Assembly (NCBI GenBank): GCA_905211675.1 | Contig: CAJMBP010000029.1 | Coordinates: 1 to 18,620, forward strand | Reading direction: 5' to 3' | Length of the DNA: 18,620 nt | From: an uncultured Oscillospiraceae bacterium | Lineage (GTDB): Bacteria; Bacillota; Clostridia; Oscillospirales; Acutalibacteraceae | Shown here: one piece after another, positions 13,464 to 18,620 of the stretch | Numbering within the stretch: the first letter of the stretch is position 1 | Layout of the letters: every line of letters starts with the position of its first letter | The notes under the pieces: model-generated | What the model was told of the DNA's origin: nothing | The model's input: the letters and a program-made list of their open reading frames with translations, nothing else | Database searches by the model: none | Translations under genes and position numbers: made by a program

Positions 13464-15368
13464 ATGAAAATGGGAAAAAAGGATTTAATTAAGGTAATAG
13501 CGGTCGCCGCCGCGGGAGTTATAGCGGGAACGAGCGTTACCGCCGCCGCATTCGGCATAGCAAATAAGACAGAGGATACTGAAAACACCTCCGCCGCCTC
13601 ATCGCAAGCTGCAGAAACAACCGAGCAAAAAAAGCCTTCAAAGGACGAGACTGTGTATGTACTCGCAAACGCTGACGGCTCGGTTAAGAAAATAATAGTA
13701 AGCGACTGGATTAAGAATAACGGCGGGAAAACCGTTAGTGACAAAACCGAGCTTTCCGACATTAAAAATGTAAAGGGCGACGAATCCTATGTGATGGATA
13801 CCGAGAATATGCGAGAATGGAATGCGGACGGAAAGGACATTTATTATCAGGGTACAATAAGCAAGGCTCTGCCCGTTGACCTTAAGGTCAGCTACGAGCT
13901 TGACGGCAAGCCGGTTTCCGCCGAGTCGCTTGCGGGCAAGAGCGGTAAGGTGACAATCCGTTTCGATTATACCAACAATCAGTACAAGAATGTGAGCATT
14001 GACGGAAAAAATACTAAAATTTATGTGCCGTTTGTAATGCTTACGGGACTTTTACTTGATAACGATATTTTCACAAATGTTGAAATTTCAAACGGAAAAA
14101 TAATTAACGACGGTGACCGCATTATTGCCGTAGGCTTTGCACTACCCGGTATGCAGGAAAACCTTAATTTAAGCCGCGATAAGGTTGATATTCCCGATTT
14201 TGTTGAGATTACCGCCGATGTTAATAATTTTGCCCTCAGCAATACGCTTACTGTTGCGGCAAACAGCATTATAAGCGACCTTGATGTTTCAAAGCTTGAC
14301 AGTGCGGACGACCTGCAGGCCTCTTTGACCGAGCTTTCGTCAGCTATGTCAAAGCTGCTGGACGGTTCCTCCGAGCTTTACGGAGGTTTAAGCGAGTTGC
14401 TCCTTAAATCAAATGAGCTGATATCGGGTGTTGATAAGCTTGCAAACGGCGCAAGCGCGCTTTCAGATGGTGCAGCAGCTCTGTCGGCGGGACTCTCAGA
14501 GCTTGTCTCCAACAACGATACTCTAAACGCGGGTGCGAAGCAGGTCTTTGATACTCTGCTTTCTGCCGTTTCGCAGAAGCTTAAGGATAACGGAATCACC
14601 GTAGATACCCTTACGGTCGAAAATTATAAAACGGTTATAGGCGGTCTGCTTGAAAATCCGACCGATTCGCAAAAGGCGGAGCTTATAAATATTGCCGACG
14701 CCGCGCTTAACGCCAAGCTTTCCGCAATCGGAGTTCCGCAAAATTGTTACGGGGCTGTAAAGGTGCTTTTGGCAACCAAATTGAGCTCCGGCGAGACGCA
14801 GGAGAGCGCTATGGCGGAAATCGCCGCAATGCTTCAAAACATAAGCGACCAGCAGAACGCGGAGGCAATAGACGAGGCAGCAGAGACCGCCAAAAGCGAA
14901 AAAGGCAAGCAGATAATAAACGCTTGTTGCCTTAAATTGGCAAATCAGACCCTTGAGCCCACCGTAAAAGAGGCTGTGGCTCAGCTTGACAGCTACAACG
15001 AGTTTTATAAGGGTGTGCTTGCCTACACCGCAGGCGCAAAACAGGCGTATGACGGCAGTACGGAGCTTAAGAACGGCGCTAAAGAGCTTTCAGACGGTGC
15101 AAATGCGCTTAAATCGGGCTCGTCGCAGCTTGTAGGCGGCGTACAGCAATTGACTGACGGCTCAAAGAGATTAGCTGACGGACTTAAGGAGTTTAATGAA
15201 AAGGGAATAAGCAAGCTTACTTCCCTTGCGGGGGACGATTTGGGCAGTCTTGTTACAAGAATCAAAGCCACTGTCGAGGTCTCACGCGATTACAAAAGCT
15301 TTGCGGGAATAGCCGACGGCACGGACGGCGATGTTAAATTTATTTATCGCACCGATGAAATAAAGTAA
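13464..15368 (+). CDS. Exported LXXG-heptad-repeat protein, partner of the MMPL exporter
   Basis: Predicted extracytoplasmic protein of 634 aa. It starts with KK and a hydrophobic Ala-rich segment (about 9-30), a signal anchor or uncleaved signal, then a Ser/Thr/Glu linker. A mixed domain runs to about 290. The first X-X-X-Leu-X-X-Gly (TIGR03057-type) heptad block spans about 295-355 (LLDGSSELYGGLSEL and following); a helical insert of about 170 residues separates it from a second block at about 527-580 (ELKNGAKELSDGANAL and following). This is the repeat of YhgE/Pip and EsaA/YueB surface proteins, but their multi-helix membrane domains are absent. The ATG directly abuts the MMPL stop, with GGAGGT inside that gene. 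It may be an elongated wall-spanning adaptor for the exporter; this is inference. Confidence 0.85.
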   Translation: MKMGKKDLIKVIAVAAAGVIAGTSVTAAAFGIANKTEDTENTSAASSQAAETTEQKKPSKDETVYVLANADGSVKKIIVSDWIKNNGGKTVSDKTELSDIKNVKGDESYVMDTENMREWNADGKDIYYQGTISKALPVDLKVSYELDGKPVSAESLAGKSGKVTIRFDYTNNQYKNVSIDGKNTKIYVPFVMLTGLLLDNDIFTNVEISNGKIINDGDRIIAVGFALPGMQENLNLSRDKVDIPDFVEITADVNNFALSNTLTVAANSIISDLDVSKLDSADDLQASLTELSSAMSKLLDGSSELYGGLSELLLKSNELISGVDKLANGASALSDGAAALSAGLSELVSNNDTLNAGAKQVFDTLLSAVSQKLKDNGITVDTLTVENYKTVIGGLLENPTDSQKAELINIADAALNAKLSAIGVPQNCYGAVKVLLATKLSSGETQESAMAEIAAMLQNISDQQNAEAIDEAAETAKSEKGKQIINACCLKLANQTLEPTVKEAVAQLDSYNEFYKGVLAYTAGAKQAYDGSTELKNGAKELSDGANALKSGSSQLVGGVQQLTDGSKRLADGLKEFNEKGISKLTSLAGDDLGSLVTRIKATVEVSRDYKSFAGIADGTDGDVKFIYRTDEIK

Positions 15369-15501
15369 TTCTTACCGACAGAAACCGATTAAATATTATA
15401 CTTTTATTCGGATAATAAACAGAGGGGTTAAAACGAGTCCAATATTTATCTTGTCCTGCGAATCAACAGTAGATATTCCATTATAATCAAAATATACGAA
15501 A

Positions 15502-15540
15502 AAAGTGAGCGAAACATTCTTCCATCGTTTCGCTCACTTT
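15502..15540. terminator. Terminator of the cargo operon
   Basis: Perfect 14-bp stem AAAGTGAGCGAAAC with GTTTCGCTCACTTT (15502-15515 and 15527-15540) and an 11-base loop, followed by CATATTTTCT. It lies 133 bp after the heptad gene. The A-rich 5' flank makes it usable in both directions, so it could also block transcription entering from the right. Confidence 0.75.
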
Positions 15541-15562
15541 CATATTTTCTGTGACAGAATTA

Positions 15563-15593
15563 ATGCTCTACGACAGAAATGTCAGGAGAGCAT
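15563..15593. terminator. Second hairpin with a GAAA loop near the right end
   Basis: Outer stem ATGCTCT/AGAGCAT (15563-15569 and 15587-15593), a small internal bulge, then GACA/TGTC closed by a GAAA tetraloop. A short T-run follows (15593-15596). It is either a backup terminator or a structured element end. Confidence 0.5.
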
Positions 15594-15633
15594 TTTGTAG
15601 CAATGTGCTGTTTTCTCGTTTGATAAAATTTTC

Positions 15634-15661
15634 TTCTACTCCATTTTTACTCCATTTTCGC
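15634..15661. repeat. Right attachment-site repeat (attR candidate)
   Basis: Same-orientation copy of 7104-7131, with 27 of 28 bases matching. Here the tandem 11-mers are exact: TACTCCATTTT twice in a row (15637-15658). It marks the right boundary of the element, 187 bp from the stop of the convergent glycosyltransferase. Confidence 0.75.
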
Positions 15662-15848
15662 GGAGAGATATATGGAATAGTATGAAGTTATATGGTTTTC
15701 GGTTTCCTGAAACCTAAGTATATATGGAGTTTTATAAGCATTTGTGGATTTTTAAGGAGTTATGAAATTCGGCTCGTGTCCCACCATACTGAGCTTCATA
15801 TATTTTAAATCTCCTTATTTTAGGTAATTACTAATAACATATTATACC
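15662..15848. other. Host intergenic stretch between attR and the glycosyltransferase
   Basis: No gene or RNA gene recognised. It contains the palindrome GGTTTC-CT-GAAACC (15701-15714) and a minus-strand open frame of 15 codons ending near 15752, too short to call. No clear terminator for the glycosyltransferase was found. If the element were excised, this stretch would join the region upstream of ychF, so it may hold the original ychF promoter. Confidence 0.5.
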
Positions 15849-16634
15849 TTATTCTGTTAAATTTTTCAATAGCAATATATAACGGTTTTTACACTTAATA
15901 AATTGAAATAAGGTTTTTATTATTCTTATGATGTCAACAAAAACCGCGCACGGTATTTTATTTTTCTTTAGCACGCGGTGCGCTTCCTTGAGGTTATTGA
16001 TATAGCCCGACAAACCGTTTGTGCTTACACCGCCCGCACGCATATAAATTAATGTTTCGGGAATGTACACAAGTTTTTCTGTGCTTTTCATAAGCCTTAT
16101 CATAAAATCATAGTCGGCGGCAATTTTAAATTGCAGGTCAAAAGAGCCTATATTATCATAAACTTCTTTTTTGATATAAAGCGTGGGGTGCGGCGGATGC
16201 CAACCCAATTTATAATTGCCTGTTTTGGATATCCATTTTCTTACCGGCTTTGACATGGTTTGCTCATCCATAAATATTAAATCTGAATAAACAGCGTCAC
16301 AGTTTTTTTCTTTAAAACTTTCGGCTATAAGCGACAGAGCGTCGGGTCTTGCTAAAATATCGTCTGAATTAAGTATTCCTATAATATCTCCGGTTGCGTT
16401 TTTAATACCCTTATTCATGGCGTCGTACAAACCGCTGTCTTTTTCACTGATTATCTTCAATCTTCCTGCGTATGCATCTTTATAAGATGAAACAATTTCC
16501 AAGGTGTTATCGGCCGACAGCCCGTCAACAATAATATGCTCAAAATCGGTGTAATTCTGTTTAAGTAATGATTCTATAGTTTCTGAAACGGTTTTTGATG
16601 AATTAAATGTTGTCGTTATAATCGAAATTTTCAT
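15849..16634 (-). CDS. Family 2 glycosyltransferase (WcaA-type)
   Basis: Inverting GT-A glycosyltransferase of 261 aa that transfers a sugar from a nucleotide donor to a surface glycan or lipid-linked acceptor. Motifs: KISIITTTFNSS (2-13), IIVDGLSADNT (34-44, nucleotide binding), EKDSGLYDAMNKGI (64-77), metal-binding NSDD (89-92), and the acceptor-side ADYDFMIRL near 187-195. No membrane helices, though the basic, hydrophobic C-terminal tail may be membrane-associated. Of three possible ATGs (16646, 16637, 16634) I chose 16634: GGAG lies 6 bases upstream and the family begins M-K-I-S-I-I-T. It follows the fucokinase gene by 37 bases on the same strand, so fucosyl transfer is a reasonable guess. 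The motifs do not show the donor. Confidence 0.88.
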   Translation of the reverse strand: MKISIITTTFNSSKTVSETIESLLKQNYTDFEHIIVDGLSADNTLEIVSSYKDAYAGRLKIISEKDSGLYDAMNKGIKNATGDIIGILNSDDILARPDALSLIAESFKEKNCDAVYSDLIFMDEQTMSKPVRKWISKTGNYKLGWHPPHPTLYIKKEVYDNIGSFDLQFKIAADYDFMIRLMKSTEKLVYIPETLIYMRAGGVSTNGLSGYINNLKEAHRVLKKNKIPCAVFVDIIRIIKTLFQFIKCKNRYILLLKNLTE

Positions 16635-16671
16635 CATATTCTCCATTCTGTTTTGAAATTTTTAACCGATA

Positions 16672-18620
16672 TTAAAAATAAAAATTGCAATCATAAACCG
16701 AAACTCCCGAATCCTCGAAAACTTCCCAAAGGCGTTCTCGAAGCATTGTGCCGGTAATACCTTTTTTTGTTACAACCTGTAAAAATCCGCCGCCTCCGGC
16801 GCCGCAAATCATACGGGCTTCAATAAGATCATCTATTGAATTGAAAATTTGGTCTATACAAGTGTTCGTGCAGCCCGAATCCAATTTCTTTGATAATTCC
16901 CAATGCTCGTTTAACAGCCTGCAAAAACCGTCAATATTTCCTCTTTCAAGCTCAAAACGCATCAAAACCGCAATTTGCTGTATTTTGTATAATACATACA
17001 GTGCATCGGGATCGGCAGCAATATATTTTCCGACAATTTCTCTTAAAAGATTTCTTGCGAGTCTTCGCTGACCGGTATAAATTAAATAAAAACGATCTTC
17101 TAATTCTTTGAGTGCGTCATTTGGAATATTGAGTGTATCACATTTTATAAACTGCTGCATACCGGCTTCTGACGATACCATTTTTATACCCGGGGCAAGT
17201 CCGCCCACTTGGTCTTGCCAACCGCCGCCTGTTGACATAATTTGCTCCATACATACAACACGGGTGTACATATCGTTTTCGGGAAGCTCTACACCGAGCA
17301 TTTGATATATTGCCTTAACGCAGGCGCCCGCAAGTATGGAGCTTGTGCCGAGTCCGCTGCCTTTCGGAATGTTCAACACTTCGGTATTCAGATGTAGCCC
17401 TCCGCCTAAATTCGAGCATATTTTTTCTACCGAAATTTGTTCTTTAAACGGAATAATGCCGCATGCAATAAGCGCCGCTTTATGAAGTGCAAATGCGTCA
17501 TGCGGATTTTGACAATCCTGTAATTTGCTTATATCGGTGAATTCACCGTAAGAACCGTTGTCGGTGCTTGACAGTATAAATTTGTTTTCTTTAATTTTTT
17601 TGGCAGTAACTACAATAGGCTTTTGTCCTTCAAGGGTTATTGCCGCATTAAGCACCATTCCGCCATGCTCATTACAGTAAGGCGGTGTGTCGGACCAGCC
17701 GCCTGCCCAATTTACACGCACGGGCAGTTTTACGGTAACCGAATCTTTAACAATACGGTTGTTTTCATTGTACTGTGTGTTTTGAATGGCATATTTAACA
17801 ATGTCATCGCGTATAGTATCAAAACATTTTTTTAATAAGACTTCATCGTTTGAAAGCTTTGAGACATAATAATAAATTCTGATTTTAAGGCTGAAATCCG
17901 AAGTTTCTGCAATACTGAGCAAATACTTTTTAACCCGCGCTGTAATTACGGTATCCGTAAGTTCGGACAAAGGTGTTTTTGCAGTAATGGCATCTACAAT
18001 TTTTTCTGAACATATTCGGTCATTAAGCTTATCCTGCCAAGGCAAAATCTGCGTGACATCGGCATAATTAAAACTGCTTTTGAGTGAATAACTGCCCTTA
18101 ACACCCTGTACGGTAGCTTGTGCGGCTTCTTCCATTGTGTCATACTCGGCAAAAAGAGGCTCGTCCCACAACGGTGAATTAAGCTTTTTGCCAAGAATAA
18201 AGTTTTCTTTCGGGTTATCGTTTATACCCAACATTCTTACAACGAATTTTCCGTTTTTAAGTTTTAACCCGTGTAAAATCACATTGTCGGGCACCGTTAT
18301 ATTTTTAAGCGAGACACCCGAAACAATACAGTTTTTTCCGATAACGGTACCTTTGTCAATTATGCTGTTTTCAAGGTAGGAGCCCCTACCTATAACGGCA
18401 GTTTTATCAATACAACTGTTGTAAACGGCACAGTTTATTTCCTCGCGGTTTGTGTTGACAATACTTTTCCAATCAAGAAATTTGTAGTCGTCGATTGATT
18501 CTGTTACAAGAGATAACAGTTCTTTTGATGTGCCGAAGTGTAAAAACGACGCAGGTGAAAGACAGATTAGTTTAAGAGTGTATTTATGAAGTGTGTTCCA
18601 TAATACCGAACGTGCTTCGA
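16672..18620 (-). CDS. fkp: Bifunctional fucokinase / L-fucose-1-phosphate guanylyltransferase, C-terminal 648 residues
   Basis: Fkp-type enzyme of the GDP-L-fucose salvage route: a GHMP kinase phosphorylates L-fucose and a guanylyltransferase activates it. The frame is open from the stop at 16672 to the right edge, so the N-terminal part (about 300 residues by comparison with the 949-aa Bacteroides Fkp) lies outside. In the visible part, residues 1-110 include a hexapeptide-like beta-helix stretch (AVIGRGSYLENS, then IIDKGTVIGKN) belonging to the guanylyltransferase half. The kinase follows: RVNWAGGWSDTPP (301-313), the ATP loop PKGSGLGTSS (418-427), STGGGWQDQVGG, and GAGGGGF near 606-612. 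The GTG at 18294 is not a real start because coding continues upstream through conserved sequence. It precedes a glycosyltransferase, which suggests fucosylation of surface glycans. Confidence 0.9.
   Translation of the reverse strand, partial: EARSVLWNTLHKYTLKLICLSPASFLHFGTSKELLSLVTESIDDYKFLDWKSIVNTNREEINCAVYNSCIDKTAVIGRGSYLENSIIDKGTVIGKNCIVSGVSLKNITVPDNVILHGLKLKNGKFVVRMLGINDNPKENFILGKKLNSPLWDEPLFAEYDTMEEAAQATVQGVKGSYSLKSSFNYADVTQILPWQDKLNDRICSEKIVDAITAKTPLSELTDTVITARVKKYLLSIAETSDFSLKIRIYYYVSKLSNDEVLLKKCFDTIRDDIVKYAIQNTQYNENNRIVKDSVTVKLPVRVNWAGGWSDTPPYCNEHGGMVLNAAITLEGQKPIVVTAKKIKENKFILSSTDNGSYGEFTDISKLQDCQNPHDAFALHKAALIACGIIPFKEQISVEKICSNLGGGLHLNTEVLNIPKGSGLGTSSILAGACVKAIYQMLGVELPENDMYTRVVCMEQIMSTGGGWQDQVGGLAPGIKMVSSEAGMQQFIKCDTLNIPNDALKELEDRFYLIYTGQRRLARNLLREIVGKYIAADPDALYVLYKIQQIAVLMRFELERGNIDGFCRLLNEHWELSKKLDSGCTNTCIDQIFNSIDDLIEARMICGAGGGGFLQVVTKKGITGTMLRERLWEVFEDSGVSVYDCNFYF

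Larger units (their letters stand above)
7104..15661. mobile_element. Decayed integrative element carrying an envelope-export cargo
   Basis: About 8.56 kb between two near-identical 28-bp direct repeats. It has an integrase and excisionase at the left end, noncoding repeat arrays, a gutted second recombinase, and a TetR / DUF308 / MMPL / LXXG-heptad cargo. No relaxase, coupling protein, replication or conjugation gene is present. It is therefore not self-transmissible and is at most a passenger or a deletion derivative of a larger Tn916-like element. Both mobility genes are damaged, so it is probably fixed. Flanking genes (ychF on the left, a glycosyltransferase on the right) look like ordinary host genes. 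The boundaries are inferred from the repeats. Confidence 0.75.

Noticed and set aside
13464..15368. Antisense open frames inside the heptad-protein gene (for example 14378-14599 and 15023-15271, minus)
   Set aside because: They mirror the repetitive sense codons, have no ribosome binding sites, and are shadows of the real gene.
7054..15759. A 14-base inverted repeat, CTCCTTAAAAATCC at 7054-7067 and its complement at 15746-15759, near both ends of the element
   Set aside because: The left copy is the ychF ribosome binding site, purine-rich sites recur by function, and about one 14-base match is expected by chance in a window of this size. It lies outside the 28-bp repeats.
15770..15805. A tRNA 3' end (GTGTCCCACCA) as the integration target
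   Set aside because: No acceptor stem, anticodon arm or proper T-arm can be folded around it, and it lies 100 bp outside the repeat.
16672..18294. A complete 540-residue gene starting at GTG 18294
   Set aside because: The frame stays open to the window edge, and the upstream translation has the hexapeptide-like repeat expected in Fkp, so the gene is partial rather than starting here.

Overview
The window looks like a low-to-moderate GC Gram-positive chromosome of the Clostridia (Oscillospiraceae-like). Evidence: strong AGGAGG-type ribosome binding sites, GTG/TTG starts, a CmpB-type (PF06541) membrane protein, a Tn916-style Int/Xis pair, and an MMPL exporter paired with an LXXG-heptad protein. 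The genus cannot be fixed from sequence alone.

Left host segment (1-7103): a partial rhamnulokinase (minus), a divergent and apparently leaderless FkbM methyltransferase (plus), then a long minus-strand run. In transcription order this run is ychF, a CmpB-family membrane protein, alanine racemase, glycerol kinase and an alpha/beta hydrolase. The last two overlap by one base (TAATG) and form a plausible acylglycerol-to-glycerol-3-phosphate unit.

Integrated element (about 7104-15661, 8.5 kb): bounded by a 28-bp direct repeat with one mismatch, inserted upstream of ychF. Its left end carries a tyrosine integrase and an excisionase, and both look damaged. The integrase lacks the segment that should hold the catalytic lysine and has HxxK in place of HxxR. 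The excisionase has a nonsense codon near its C-terminus. Next comes about 1.2 kb without a convincing gene, holding a 36-bp-period repeat array and a set of CATTTCAAAATGA-type palindromes, then a gutted second (XerD-like) recombinase. The right two thirds is an intact cargo: a TetR/AcrR regulator with its own promoter and terminator, then a tight three-gene operon of a DUF308/HdeD-like membrane protein, an MMPL/RND-type exporter and a secreted or membrane-anchored LXXG-heptad protein. Paired hairpins close this end. The best reading is a regulated envelope export module stranded on a decayed integrative element.

Right host segment (15662-18620): a family 2 glycosyltransferase downstream of a partial bifunctional fucokinase/fucose-1-phosphate guanylyltransferase (both minus). 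Together these suggest GDP-fucose salvage feeding a surface glycan.
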